64,000 nucleotides of DNA from assembly GCA_019914995.1 (NCBI GenBank), contig CM034126.1, positions 3,787,001-3,851,000 on the forward strand, in the 5' to 3' direction. The stretch is from Acanthochlamys bracteata. Its lineage: Eukaryota; Streptophyta; Magnoliopsida; Pandanales; Velloziaceae. The notes under the pieces were generated by a model. It did no database searches. It saw only the letters and a list, made by a program, of their open reading frames with translations, and was not told where the DNA came from. Shown one piece after another: positions 38,101 through 51,246 of this stretch. Made by a program: the position numbers and the translations under genes. How positions within the stretch are numbered: the first letter of the stretch is position 1; every line of letters begins with the position of its first letter.

Positions 38101-40245
38101 TCCTGCCACTTTTGGACAATACTAATCACTTAATAGGATATGTTTCCTCTTTGTCTTTCCTGCCATTAGACTCTTCTCTAATTGTCGATGAATTGATCCT
38201 TAGTGCTCCCTGGTTCTACTTGGTTACATGATCATTTTAGCTAGCATTCATCTCGTCATTCAGTGGCACCCTATTCCTTACCAAGTAGCTTTAGGTGAAC
38301 TCCAACAGGAATGGTTCAGCTGATTGTTGTTTGTCTATCCTTACTGATACATGCATACTTCTCTACAGGTGAAGATTGTCATAATTGATAGTGTCAGTTT
38401 CCACTTCCGTCAAGATTTTGATGACTTGGCCCTACGAACTAGAGTTCTTGGAGAAGTTTCATTGAAGTTGATGAAAATTGCTAAAAAGTATTGTCTTGCT
38501 GTAAGTTCCCAAACTATACCCTCTTAAGAATACTCATGCGACTGTTATTTACTAGTTAGGTTGTAGGTGCCTCCAGCATGTCATGGACTCAGATTTTCTG
38601 CTGCAAAGTGTAAATACTAATATTCTCAGAAATATACAAAACTGTGCTTATGAATGTGCATCATTCTATTTTATAAAGCATTTTGAAATGAAGTAGCAAT
38701 ATTTCAGTTAGGAGCTTTCAAAGCACAACATAGTTTGTACTTGGTGCATGAATTTCTTCTCAACACAGGTGCTACTAGCCAAGCTAAGCTGAGGGGTAAC
38801 TCCCTGCTTCATGCTTTTCTAATTGCTATGGAGTAGTTCTCCTCTGTTTACTGAAAACATTCCTAGTCTAAAGGTAGACTACGGTGTGAGAGTTGCGGTT
38901 AGTAATGTCTTAGTGCAAATGTTCTCTCTCTGCAATACAAACATTTTCATATTCTTCTATATTCGATTTTCCTCATTCAATAGCTAAACCTTTTTTGGAC
39001 ACTGAATTTAGGTTCTTTGCTATCTATTTCATGGTTCATGAATTTAGGCCTTGTTTCTTTAGAGGAAAGAGGAGTGGAAAGAACTGAAATAAAAAAAGTT
39101 TCTCTAAAAATTTCCAGCAGGTTTACAATTTTGAAATAGACGCCTTACACTTTCTGAAAGCTCGTCTAATCAAATTCTAAAAGGAAAGTGAATCTTCTTT
39201 TATCTTAAACCCCTTCTGTCTATTTTTCACTCTGCAATGAAATTATGAATCTGGTTCTATATGCCATTCTCCTTCCACCCTTTTGTTTTCTTTTCGGTAT
39301 TTCTCTTTCAAATCAAAGGGAGCCTTGCCAACCAACTATGTTAAATTTTGTGCAATATAGATCCAAATGTACTGTCTTTCTTCTTTTTGCTAAAATCAGT
39401 CCACATGCTCCTCCATGCAGGTCGTTTTGTTAAATCAAGTTACAAATAAGTTTATAGAAGGCTCGCCACATTTGACACTTGCTTTAGGTAAGTCTTCAAC
39501 TTCCAGTCATCAGAATGCTATCTAGCGCTCATGATAAGTTATAATCTTTTTGGGAGAAATGGTTTCAGACTATTACTCGCGCAATTCTTTGCAGGTTCAG
39601 TATTATGATTTGTCTTTGAAATTTAATTAATGTTTCTGTGAAAATCATGAGACTTCCTCCTTCAAAGTATACATTTATTATTATTTGATTGCATCATATA
39701 AAATATTAGAGTTAAATGGGAAAAGGATAGTTGAGCATCTCTTTGAAGTTATTATCTTCAATCTAATCTTTCTCCTAAGCGTATCTGTGATCTTTTCATG
39801 TTTGTAGCACTGTAACTACTTGAAAGGTTTACCTGTTTAGTTAATATTGAGCTGGATGCTGCCTGTATGCTGTAATTGGACTACATTGCCACAATTTTTC
39901 CATGAATGTAAGTTTTTCGAATGACAATGCAACCATATAGTTTGAGTGGTCTCTATTCCTTAACACCTCCTGACATGGTAGTAACTTTACATTTGTAATA
40001 TGAGCTGAAATGTCTAGCGTTAAGCATTTGTGTTCCACTTCGACATGGTCTGATAAGACCTTCATGTAGGTGATAGTTGGTCGCATTCCTGCACAAATCG
40101 GCTGATCCTCTACTGGGATGATGATGTGCGGCATGCACACCTTGACAAATCACCATCTCTACCTTCAGGTTCTGCACCTTACTCGGTGACTGCCAAGGGG
40201 ATACGGGATGTGTCTTCTCCCACTAAGCGACTGAGGATAATGTAA
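35103..40245 (+). CDS. RAD51C: DNA repair protein RAD51C (RAD51 paralogue)
   Basis: Nine exons join to 344 residues: 35103-35214, 36183-36281, 37076-37198, 37499-37532, 37614-37684, 37788-38008, 38369-38500, 39421-39487 and 40070-40245. The N-terminal domain ([16 protein letters not shown]...) is a helix-hairpin-helix type linker region. Walker A is [10 protein letters not shown] (about 112-121) and Walker B is KIVIIDS with D227. [10 protein letters not shown] is the typical RecA-fold strand, and the C-terminus ends in a basic KRLRIM. RAD51C acts in the nucleus with XRCC3 and RAD51B/D complexes in homologous recombination and meiosis. The length is near the 363 residues of Arabidopsis RAD51C. 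A broken tandem copy lies directly upstream. Confidence 0.93.
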
Positions 40246-41085
40246 ATTTTACAGGTGAGAGTGAGGAGTTTTTGTGATAGTGTACTCTCACCCTCTTTTT
40301 CTTTTGATGTTTGGTATCGCTCCATCATAGGTACTGCTGTGTTAGAAGCTGAAAGTGAATTGAATGAATAATCATTTGGTTCCTGCAACATATGTGTGAT
40401 TTTCCCTTATGAAACATGGACTATTTCTTCATCAGTGAAGTACGATCAAGCGACTGCCGTGAAATTATGAAGTGCTTCTTACTGAACAAACACCCTGTTC
40501 AGCTGTTGCATTACTGCAAATTTGCAACTATGTTCACAGTGAAGCAAACTCCCTATTAAAACTGTTAATTATTGAAGTTCTCGTGAAAGAACTTGTGAGC
40601 AAACTATTGAAATTAGCCTCGAGTAATAGCACAGCAAGGTTGCATTGCAGGAAGCTGAGCAATCTCTCAGCTACTCAAAAACTCGTTGGCTTAAACAAAT
40701 CCAATACTCGAAACAAAATTATGTTCACTCTCTTGTCTGAGATGCCATTGGTCCGATTGTCCCAACCAACGTTCCAATTCCGAAAAACCATATCCCATAG
40801 CTATTAAAAATCGACAAAAACAAGTATCCCACATGTTAAACAAATTCAAGGCATACATTTCCAACCCTTTCGTAACGGTCCAGATCTCTCCTTCACTCTC
40901 AATCCAACGGCCCGAAACCTCTCGTCCTTCTCATCACTGTCTCATCATAATAACGTCCTAGTCTCATCACTGTCTCATACCCATCGAAGCCTCTCTCTCA
41001 TTTCTTTCTCCCGGTAGTGAATCAGAAACAGTTAGTTAGCAACACATAGAGAGAGAGAAGAAAGAGAGATAGAGACCAACCAACC
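40246..41085. other. RAD51C 3' UTR and transketolase promoter
   Basis: The first 100 bases match the 3' flank of the RAD51C relic at 34.5 kb. The open frame at 40,472-40,807 has no recognisable domain. The last 100 bases are CT/GA-rich, ending AGAGAGAAGAAAGAGAGATA before the ATG, probably the transketolase leader. Confidence 0.5.
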
Positions 41086-44000
41086 ATGGCGGCAACAACT
41101 TCAACCGTCGCTGCTGCACAAGCTATAATTGCTCGAGTAATCTACAAGACGGCGAGCAACAACTCATCTGCGGACCGGCTTTCATTCCCAGGGGGATTCG
41201 GTCTCAGCTCACTCGCTGGACGAGCTCTACGATCAGCGCAGTCTACGTCAGCAAAGCAGCAGCGGAGGAGACACCGCCGGGTTGATCCGGCCCGTGCGGC
41301 TGCCGTGGAGACTCTTGAGAAGACTGACACCGTGGCGGTAGTGGAGAAATCGATCAACACGATTAGGTTTCTAGCTATTGATGCTGTGGAGAAGGCTAAC
41401 TCTGGTCACCCGGGTTTGCCTATGGGTTGTGCACCTATGGGACACATTCTTTATGATGAAGTCATGCGGTATAACCCGAAGAATCCGTACTGGTTCAACA
41501 GGGATAGATTCATTCTCTCTGCAGGCCATGGTTGTATGCTTCAGTACGCACTCCTTCACCTTGCAGGATACGATAGTGTGCAGGTATGACCACCCTGTTG
41601 TTTGTTGTTATTAATTCACTTGAATTTTGAGGTGAACTGGAATAAATGATATTTGTATCTGCTTTGTAATAAGCAAAAGGTTAATTTCAGTGGCTAAGAT
41701 GAGAACAGAATGGATAATTTGACAATGACCAAAGCCTGATGGTCGAAGTTTATAGTATAAAAAGAAATAAAGGATTCCTTCATATTGATAGTCTGAGAAA
41801 TATAAATTATTGTTCAGTTCTAAATATAGTCAACTGCTTTGTGACTTCCTAGCAACATGCCAACTACAGATACTAAATTTAAGTAGGAGAGGATTAGAAA
41901 GAAAAGCTAAGCTCAGATTATATGGAATTCAGCTCTAAACTTTCATCTTGTTTAATATTTCTAATCTAGTCTTGGTTCAGTACTGTAGATTGCGATGAAT
42001 TTCGAAATAGGATTCTACGCTATTGAAAAAATGAACTGTAGCATATTTCTTAATCATATCTTCTCATATGAGTTGCTTTTGCATAGAGCTGATTGCTGTT
42101 AATCTCCTTTAATTTTATAGGAGGAAGATCTGAAGAGCTTCCGGCAATGGGGAAGCAAGACTCCTGGTCATCCTGAGAACTTTGAAACAACCGGCGTTGA
42201 AGTCACTACTGGTATGCTGCTTCGGCTCATTATCTTTAGTAATTCCTGCCTTCTAGATTGAAGGCAGGGGAAAGTAGTGTCTACTATCTAATAAGCAACT
42301 TTGGCATTTATTGTACATTAGTTCTAGTTCCTAGATTTCTGATTTATTGGACATTTATCTGCTGGGATAGGTCCTTTGGGTCAAGGTGTTGCAAATGCTG
42401 TTGGATTGGCTCTTGCTGAGAAGCACCTTGCCGCGCGTTTCAACAAGCCTGATATAGATATTGTGGACCACTATACGTAAGAGACTCACATCATGGAGAT
42501 TCTTTTTCTGCAAAACTTCCCTTGGCTTATGATTTCCTTTTGCTATGTCTGCCTGTGAATAGATATGTTATACTTGGAGATGGATGCCAAATGGAAGGCA
42601 TTTCAAATGAAGCATGTTCACTTGCTGGGCACTGGGGACTAGGGAAACTTATTGCTTTCTATGATGATAACCACATCTCCATCGATGGAGACACTGACAT
42701 TGCATTCACGGAAGATGTCAGTGCCCGCTTTGAGGCACTCGGATGGCACACAATCTGGGTAAAGGATGGTAACGTTGATTATGACTCCATTCGTGCTGCA
42801 ATTAAGGAAGCAAAGGCTGTTAAAGACAAGCCCACATTGATCAAGGTTCCCATGAAAATCCTTTCTTCTCATTATATGTTAGCAGATAATTAACTTCCAT
42901 TGTAGTTGCACTGTTATTATAGCTGTGTCCGACATATACATAACTCTTAAATTGTTTGCAGGTGACAACTACAATTGGTTATGGCTCACCGAACAAGGCG
43001 GATTCCTATGCTGTACACGGGAGTGCATTAGGAGCCAAGGAAGTAGATGCCACTAGGCAGAACCTTGGATGGCCTTTTGAACCTTTCCATGTGCCCGAGG
43101 ATGTGAAGAGGTTTGGTTGGACACATTTCCTCTCACCTAGCACAACATATAGTTGATTTCTATAAATATAATTTGTAACGTGCATTCACTACAGTCACTG
43201 GAGCCGCCATGTTCCAGAAGGAGCTTCCCTGGAAGCAGAATGGAATGCCAAATTTGCAGACTATGACAACAAGTACAAGGAGGATGCTGCAGCATTGAAA
43301 AGCATTATAACAGGAGAACTGCCTGCTGGATGGGAGAAAGCTCTTCCGGTATCATAGTTAGAACTGTAGTTCGATTTGCTTCTACCAGTTCAATGTCCTT
43401 CAAGTCTTTGACTGATTACTAGCATTCAATCTATTTCTTAGACATACACTCCTGAAAGCCCTGCGGATGCAACCAGGAATCTTTCTCAGCAATGCCTGAA
43501 TGCACTTGCAAAAGTGCTTCCTGGATTTCTCGGTGGCAGTGCAGACCTTGCGTCGTCCAACATGACATTGCTGAAAATGTTTGGTGACTTCCAGAAGGAG
43601 ACACCTGAAGAGAGGAATCTCCGTTTTGGTGTCAGAGAACACGGAATGGGTGCTATCTGCAATGGCATTGCTCTCCACAGTCCTGGCCTCATTCCTTACT
43701 GTGCTACATTCTTTATCTTCACTGACTACATGAGGGCTGCCATGAGAATATCTGCCTTGTGCGAGGCAGGAGTTATCTATGTCATGACACATGACTCTAT
43801 TGGTCTTGGAGAAGATGGCCCAACTCACCAGCCCATTGAGCATCTTGTTAGCTTCCGTGCTATGCCTAACATTTTGATGTTCAGGCCAGCAGATGGAAAT
43901 GAGACTGCTGGAGCATACAAGGTTGCAGTGCTGAAGAGAAAGACACCATCAGTTTTGGCCCTTTCTCGCCAAAAGCTTCCACAGCTTGCAGGAACATCAA

Positions 44001-44398
44001 TTGAAGGAGTTGCAAAGGGTGGATATATAGTTTCAGACAATTCCTCAGGGAAAAATCCTGATGTCATTCTTATGGGCACAGGTTCTGAACTTGAAATTGC
44101 TGCCAAGGCCGCTGATGAGCTGAGGAAGCAAGGCAAGGCAGTTCGGGTTGTGTCACTTGTTTGCTGGGAACTTTTTGATGAGCAATCAAGTGACTACAAG
44201 GAGAGTGTCCTTCCTAGTGCGGTCAGTGCAAGGGTTAGCATCGAGGCTGGATCAACTCTTGGTTGGGAAAAGTTCATTGGAAGCAAAGGCAAGGCAATCG
44301 GAATTGACAGGTTTGGAGCCAGTGCTCCTGCAGGGAGAATATACAAGGAATTTGGTCTGACAGTAGAAAAGGTTGTTGAAGCAGCTAACTCTCTATGA
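41086..44398 (+). CDS. TKL: Transketolase, chloroplastic
   Basis: Seven exons, 41086-41583, 42121-42211, 42371-42476, 42563-42845, 42962-43110, 43195-43348 and 43442-44398, give 745 residues. Transketolase moves two-carbon units between sugar phosphates in the Calvin cycle and pentose phosphate pathway. The first 75 or so residues are Ala/Ser/Arg-rich, as in a chloroplast transit peptide. The substrate His lies in [10 protein letters not shown], and the thiamine diphosphate and magnesium motif is [13 protein letters not shown] (237-249). The catalytic Glu is in [10 protein letters not shown] (about E493). The C-terminal domain ends [14 protein letters not shown]. All introns join in frame. 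The number and length fit plant TKL1/TKL2. Confidence 0.95.
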
Positions 44399-45379
44399 AC
44401 CGATCTACGTAGGATTCAATTGCTTCTCCTTCAGTTAAAAGGAAGGTCTAAAATCGCCCGTGGCTATCAGAAGTTGAACTTTCGTAGCTAGGAGAAGTTG
44501 TTGCCTGTTTCAGAAGTTCGAGCGTGTTTCCCTCTGAAATAAAGGCTTTCCTCTTTTTTCTCATTTTCTTTTCGACAATCATGAAAAACAGTAATGCTTA
44601 GTTCAAATCACGGAGACAAATGAGTTGGATTGTTGGCTTGCCTATTTGTATTCAGGTCCACATGTAAGGAGAACTATTCGTCTATTAAATGAAAAGCTAT
44701 TTTCTCTTCTTGCTGTTTGATGGATATAATATAAACATACGAGAGATAGGGATAGGTTGATCTTTGATATAATTTAGAGATACACTGTTGTAATAGGTTT
44801 TTATAATAATCTGTTTTGTACATTTTGTTTCATGATAAACAGTTTGTAACTTCACCTGTATAGATATTCAATTTGCTACAATTTGAATTTTTTATCTCAA
44901 AATTAATATTTTAAATTTACCATAGGATCAAAATTTTAAATAAAATTATTAATTATTTAGACATTAGTATATCATACGTTATAAATATATGCTTATTTCA
45001 GCGTCTAGTAAATTTTGGAATATTAACCGGCATGAATTATTACATGCATCAAATTAGAATTTATTTAGACTAATTTAAAATAAATTGCTTATCTATCTTC
45101 AATTTAACTAATCTATTTTTTATGTTCTGACATTAGAAATACAAATAAATGTTACGTTGCAACTAAATTAATTATATATTAGATGAAAATTTAATTTACA
45201 CGATAGCCTTAACTGAAACCAGAAAGAAAAGACTCACATTAATATTCTAGTTACGCCAGCGTAACTAGCCGCAACTCTACATTACTTGAAGCGTTCGTCT
45301 TCAAAATCATGTGCATGATGCATGCAAGAGACCCACTTTTTGGTACAAACAAACCAATCAATAGATAATCTGATAATCA
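44399..45379. other. Convergent intergenic region, no gene seen
   Basis: Contains the transketolase 3' UTR and, from about 45,300 down, probably the 3' UTR of the minus-strand P450 gene. AT-rich without a recognisable repeat. Confidence 0.5.
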
Positions 45380-46993
45380 TCAACTAGTTGGTGGAACAGG
45401 GACAGCAAGGAGAGGCACAGCTTTAGCTAGCGTAATACCAAACCGCTCTCTTATGTCGACGTCTTCCGGCGCCATCCCGTCCGGTAACCGCCACTCAAAT
45501 CCGTGGAGCAGTGAAGCAAGCATCAAGTGCACCATCCTGTGAGCAAGTGGCAATCCCGGACAAATTCTCCGTCCTGCACCGAACGGCGTCAACTCAAAAT
45601 TTCGTCCCATTAGCTCGACGACATGCCCTTGTAGAAACCTATCTGGCATGAACTTTTCGGGATCAGACCACACCGTTGGATCACGTCCTATAGCCCACAC
45701 GTTCACTAGAACCCTTGCATGTTTCGGAACTATGTAACCGCTAATCTCTACTGCCTCCTCTGTTTTGCGAGGTAACAGAAACGGCACTGGTGGGTGCAAC
45801 CTGAATGTTTCCTTGACCACCGCTTGGAGGTACGGCAATCGGCCGATGTCAGATTCAACTATTGCATGGTCTTTTCCGATTACCGTTGCAAGTTCAGTGC
45901 GTGCCTTCAACATGGCCTTGGGATTCCGGAGAAGCTCCGTCATTGCCCACTCCACTGTATTGGAGCTCGTATCACTTCCAGCTGCGAACAACTCCTGAAA
46001 GTTTTTGCATGCATTCAAGATTTCATCCGACAAGAACAGGCTAGGCTTTGTGTTTAAGGAAAATTATTTAAAACTGCTCACCGAAAGCAACGTTTTCAAG
46101 GCCAGGCGAATGCCATCAATTTTGGCACCGGGTTTCACATTATGATTCTCAAAAAACACACCCAAGAAATCATTCCCGACGGGTGCTCCCTCTGACACTG
46201 CTTTCAACCGGCGATCTATCTGCTCGTCGAAGACTTTATGAATCTTAGCAAGGTGTGAGCCGAATCTTCGTCTAATGCCTTGAAGGTCCAACGATCTGAG
46301 CCACGGAAAACAGTCAGAGATATTCGGCTTCCCGATTTCTTCCATGAAATTCAGTACCAAATCTCTAAGGTACTCCTCCATCGACTCCGATCCACTATCT
46401 GCACCAAGAAGGTCAACGGAAAAGATTGTGCTCGATAACAAATTGATCATTGCAGTGAAAGCTGCTCTGCCAACATCGATAGGTCGGCAGGCGACGCAGT
46501 TTTCACGCACGTAGTCGAGCAGTTGGTTAATCTTCTGGGAGCGAAGAGACTCGCTTGAATCTAGCTGGAGCGGTGTGAAGAGTTTTGTGTTGTACAAACG
46601 GCGAATGTCTCTCCACTGCTGAGCGGCAGGTAGCCAACCGGAGGAGTTTTCACTGAACCCAAGAGCTCGTAATGCATCAAAGACCCAACGGTTGGCGAAG
46701 GCCTTGTCCTTCTTGTGAAGGACCTCGCATGCCATTTCTGGAGAGGAGATTGCAACAGTGACGACTTGACCAAGACGAAGGGACATGACGGGGCCATATG
46801 TTTTGGCGAGACTAGCTAGGGATCTGTGCGGTTGATCTCCGAGAAGGTGAAGGTTGCCGATGATCGGCAGCGGTCGTGGGCCAGGTGGGAGATTTCTGCC
46901 GTAGAGAAGCTTCTGTGTGGTTAGAGATAGAAAGTAAAGAAATAAGAGGGTCAATGAAAGCCACATGAAGGTGGAAGCTAGCTGCAAGTCCAT
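45380..46993 (-). CDS. Cytochrome P450, CYP76 family-like
   Basis: Two exons, 46082-46993 and 45380-45994, separated by an 87-base intron, give 508 residues. The N-terminal anchor (about 1-25) is followed by the hinge LPPGPRPLPIIGNLHLLG. The I-helix reads AAGSDTSSNTVEW (about 308-320), ExxR is KETFR (365-369), and the heme loop is FGAGRRICPG with Cys449. The phase-0 intron just before the I-helix is typical of A-type P450s. Overall wording (SSPEMACEVLHKKDKAFANR, NDFLGVFFE) is CYP76-like. Members oxidise monoterpenols such as geraniol and other terpenoid or alkaloid substrates in the ER. The exact substrate cannot be told. The donor was chosen as TCG|GTGAGC because it gives a continuous ...LKTLLS-ELFAAG join. 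Confidence 0.92.
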
Positions 46994-48041
46994 GGTTAAT
47001 TTGGTTTTGATAATCTCTTCTTCTTGTTGTTATCAGGATTCCGGTAGAGGACTGGAAAAGGCTTTTAGCTTCTTTGCTTATGGTAGAGAATGATAATGGA
47101 ATTCTTCAGGATGATAACCTACTCCGGAGACTGTATATATCCTATATCTTTGTGTAGAGTTAAAGGAATTCCAATGTTTATAGCGATATTAATTGAGTAA
47201 TCGTTTAGATAGTGTGTTAATTTATCTAATATGCAAATGGTATAATATTACCAGGTGTTGCACGCGTTCTACAACTTAGTATATAAATCAGTTGATTAAC
47301 ATCTAAGTCAATTGTGTAATTAGAAATTTGTAAATTAGGAGGTACAGGCGTACGTGCAATGACATTAGATGTTAATACACGTAGCCGGTTAAACCAGCGA
47401 CTCTAATTATTGTAGTGAACAACTCATCAAACAAAGAATAAGCTCAATTAATTTTTATGATAATTAACAAGTAAACACTGACGAGTTGTTGATCATAATA
47501 TTAATAAGGTTCATTAGTCATCATCCATATTTGTCAAAGAGAGAAACACAGACCTTTCAGCGAACACTTGGCGTTCAGGTAATGTTGTTTAAGATTTAAA
47601 ATCCAAAAAAATTTTAATTTTAAGAACTGTCAAATGGATCCCTAAGAAGATAAAATAATATTCAAGTAGCTTACGCAAACTTCGAACAAAGCTAGCTTAT
47701 TCTACCGTGCTCTGAAAAATAAATAACAAGGGCTAGTTCTAATTTACAAGGAGTAAGTTTTACAAAAAATTAATCTATAATAAAAAAAGAAGTTTCAACT
47801 TTAAATCTAACAAATAAAAAGTTTCTTGTTTATAATTGAAACAAGCTCTAGTTTAAATATATAAACAAGAGCAAATTAGTAATTATATCTTTAATTGTTT
47901 TATTTTCTCGAATCTGAGTAACAAGATTTTTGTTGGAGCATGCACTCAATAAAGCTGCTTAATGTTTAAGAAAAACGAAATATACTTACAAAGTTCAAGA
48001 ACTTACTGTGTTATAGATTTAACGGAAGGGATTTATAGCCC

Positions 48042-48282
48042 CCGTTTGGCTTAGTATTTTCTGAATTTTTTTTTAATTTTTAATTATATATTTTTTAATA
48101 TATATTTTATAAGTATTTAGAAAATTTATTTAAAAATTTAAAAAATATAAAAAAATTATACATAATAAAAAAATTTTATTAAATATTTTTATTATTTAAA
48201 AAAAATTTATTTCTAAAAAAATAAAAATATTTTTTATTCTAAAAAAATTTTGTTTCGTAAACACCGTTAAACGCCCTTTCAA
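48042..48282. repeat. AT-rich MITE-like repeat, copy j
   Basis: Starts CCCCCGTTTGGCTTAG and ends GTAAACACCGTTAAACGCCC, so the ends are imperfect inverted repeats (GGGCGTTT). The core is co-linear with the copies at 25.8, 53.3 and 56.2 kb. This is one of the best examples of the family. Confidence 0.6.
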
Positions 48283-48556
48283 AATATTGAAGGATCAAAA
48301 TTTACCCTTTCAATATGAGAGATCAAATTGGCACTTAAACACATAATTAAGAGATCAAATTGTTATTTATCCTGACATATATTAAGAAACAAATGGTTAT
48401 CATTATTAAATGCTAATCCTATAAATTAATGAAGAGTGTAGTTTATGGCTAGTGCGCCTCCGTTGATCGGAAAGAAAGAAAAACTCTTTTTAGTTAGCTT
48501 AGAAGCCCAATTAAATTGAGGACTATGCCCATAAATAAAATCTAAATAATGATGGA

Positions 48557-48745
48557 AGTGATTATATAATATTTTTTTAAAATAAAAAATATAATTTTAT
48601 TTTATGTTAAAAAATAAATTTTATTTTTTAGCTAACATAATAATCAATAACAAGATCTTATAGTTTAAAATTTTTTTTTATTTTTAAATTTTTAAATAAA
48701 ATTTATAAACTATTATAAAAATTTTATTAGAAAGATTGAAAAGAA
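48557..48745. repeat. AT-rich MITE-like repeat, copy k
   Basis: Same core wording as copy g at 21.3 kb, in the opposite orientation to copy j. Ends are worn. Confidence 0.4.
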
Positions 48746-48900
48746 ATGAAAGAATTAAAACCTTCATGAGCAATGCCAAAAGACGCTATGGAAAATAAAT
48801 GAAATATCAAACTTTGTCATAAAATAAAATTTGAATTCCCTACTCTACGAGACACTTCAGATATATATTCTCTCTCTATATATAATCATATAATAAAAAT

Positions 48901-49287
48901 ACATGATATTTTAGAAACACATGATGCATATATTGGTCAAAAGTGATAGGCGAGACATCTAAATCTAATTTTTATCGTTAGATATGAAGAATTATTAGTT
49001 GAAAATATGTTTCAGCTCAATCAGAATATGAACCGATCTCTATCGAAACTTTTGATTAAAAAATAATATAAAATATTAAATTTTACAAAAGATATATATT
49101 TAATTTTTGTGTTATTTTGATCAAGAGTTTTATGAATATCGGTTCGTATTCCGATTGAGTTAAATTTTTATCAATATATTCTCAACTTATTGTTTTTTAC
49201 TACTAACGATGGAGATTGGATTTGAATGTCTTGCCAATCACTTTTGATCGGTTAGAGTACCATGTGTTTTTAAAAAAATCATGTGTC
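48901..49287. repeat. Long foldback (inverted repeat) element
   Basis: The left arm (about 48,901-49,060) and right arm (about 49,110-49,287) are imperfect reverse complements over roughly 160 bases. Matching anchors include CAAAAGTGAT, CGTTAG, CTCAATC and GAACCGAT, each found inverted in the other arm. The outer ends ACATGAT and ATCATGT also pair. The central loop is about 50 AT-rich bases. It is a hairpin-type MITE or a possible small-RNA precursor. Confidence 0.75.
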
Positions 49288-49525
49288 TATATATATATAA
49301 ATATATATGTTTTAATTTCAAATTCATCACTTCACTAGTTTAATCATTAACTTATAAAATATTATTTTATTAGTAATATTTTTCTAATAATTTTATATGT
49401 TACTTTTGTAAGTATATTTTGTTAAGTTAAAAACTATCTTATATCTCTATAAAAAATATATTTCCATTAATATATATTTGTTAAGAAAGGAGAAGAGTAA
49501 TAATTTGTTAAAAAGAGTTACTAAA

Positions 49526-49760
49526 GAGACGTTTGGAGTGATTTTAAAATAATTTTTTTAAATAAAAGATATTTTTATTATTTTTTAAAAATAAATTATA
49601 TTTTTTTATTTCAAAAAAATAATAAATAAATAATAAAATGATCTCAATTTGTAGAATTTTTTATATTATTTTTAAATAAATTTTCTAAATATATAAATTT
49701 AAAAATATAAATTAAAAAATTATTTTTTTAAAATACTTTCTCAAACGCATTATCTTAACA
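49526..49760. repeat. AT-rich MITE-like repeat, copy l
   Basis: Starts GACGTTTGGAGTGATTTT and ends ACTTTCTCAAACGCATTATC, giving inverted GCGTTTG ends around an AT-rich core. Confidence 0.5.
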
Positions 49761-51246
49761 CTTTATTTATCAATATTCAACCGAATACGTAAACTATTAA
49801 ATATTCAAATAATTTTTTTTATACGAACCTAATACTAAATCATCATAGAGTAATATTTCGCAAAGATTCAAAGGATGAATAAATCACTGCGATTGTAAGC
49901 ACGTCGATATGAATGATTACCTAAAAAATCTCCATAGTATGATAATTATAGACGATCCAGGATTCAACCTCTAGATATGGATAATCCGGATCGACACCTT
50001 TGCTTCTACAACAACAGAAGGGCCTATCAGGACAGGGAAATTTAGACCCCTGTCTTTTCTATTCAAACTACCTTCACTTAAGGGATATTTTACTCGTCGT
50101 GAATTCAAAATAAGTTATCAGATAAATTATTAAGAGTTGAGTTTATAAAAATAAATATAATATATCATTTAGAAGTGAATTTATTATGTAAAAAAATCAT
50201 TTATAATCTTACGGATAAATAATAAAGGTCTAAAACAACTCTGCTTAAAGCATTTTAGTTTACCATATATATAGACTTTAATAAAATTATTTTCGAATAG
50301 TTTGAAATTAATTTATATATATATATATTTTATAAATGTATTCATTTATTTCAAATTTATTTTTTTAATAATTAATTTTCTATACTTAATTTTTTTGTAA
50401 ATTCATTTTTATGCAAATAAACTTGGATTAGAAAAGGATGAAATCTCGCTACTTCCACGACACAGAATTGTTCATAAAATATTATAAACACAGATTTATA
50501 TTTCTAAAATTTAAAGAGTTTTTATAAAATATTATTAAAAATCTATTGAAAATTATAAATAAAAATTAAAATGAAAAAAGTTAAAAATTTAGCCAAACAG
50601 TACTTTGGTATTATGCAATAGTTTGTCAAGTAAAACATCATTTATTTGTATCTTTTAGTTGTATAACCTACTTTTTAAAGCTTTTCACAGCAGCCGATTA
50701 GACAAGTAACCTTTTGGGGATATTAATAAACATGTTTCGTTTCTTCAACAAAAATAAATAGAAGTATCTTAAAAACTAAAAGATTGCCCGGCAGTAAAAA
50801 TGTTTAGGTGTTTGTTTTCTTTTTTGAAATTTAATTTGGACTCGACTCCTCATATTTCTCTGAGGCTCAAACTTCTCAGAAAATCAACATTGATTTTTTT
50901 ACAACTTTGAGCATCTCTTGTTATATGATTCCGTATTTCTTTCAGATTCTTTTTTCTAGTTTCTCATTGTTTTAGAAAGAATAAGAAAACAAGGTTCATG
51001 GACTTACAAAGGAATCAGGCCCAAGAAGACCCAGTTTTCAAAAAATCGAAAGATTCCATGAGCAATGTGGCCACGCTGCTGTTCAGTGTTCATGTCAGAC
51101 AGCACTCACTATTTTTATTTGTCCATTAGTTAGACTTTCTTTATCCAATCTCAATCTCATTTGTTCTTTTCTTCTCCCGCTTCCCGCAATCTTCATCTTC
51201 TTATATCACTCCACTAACAGAGGAACACCAGCACCAAGTAAAGAGC

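Larger units (their letters stand above)
46994..51246. other. Divergent AT-rich intergenic region with several repeats
   Basis: Four kilobases between the P450 and the copper amine oxidase, which point away from each other. A TATA-like GTATATAT lies about 140 bases upstream of the P450 start (47,132-47,140). The rest holds three MITE-like blocks and a long foldback element. No coding run supported. Confidence 0.5.

Noticed and set aside
45996..46033. P450 second exon beginning at the upstream frame (SDEILNACKNFQ...)
   Set aside because: The in-frame extension upstream of 45,994 is intron. The TTTCAG acceptor just before GAGTTGTTCGC gives the standard I-helix junction.
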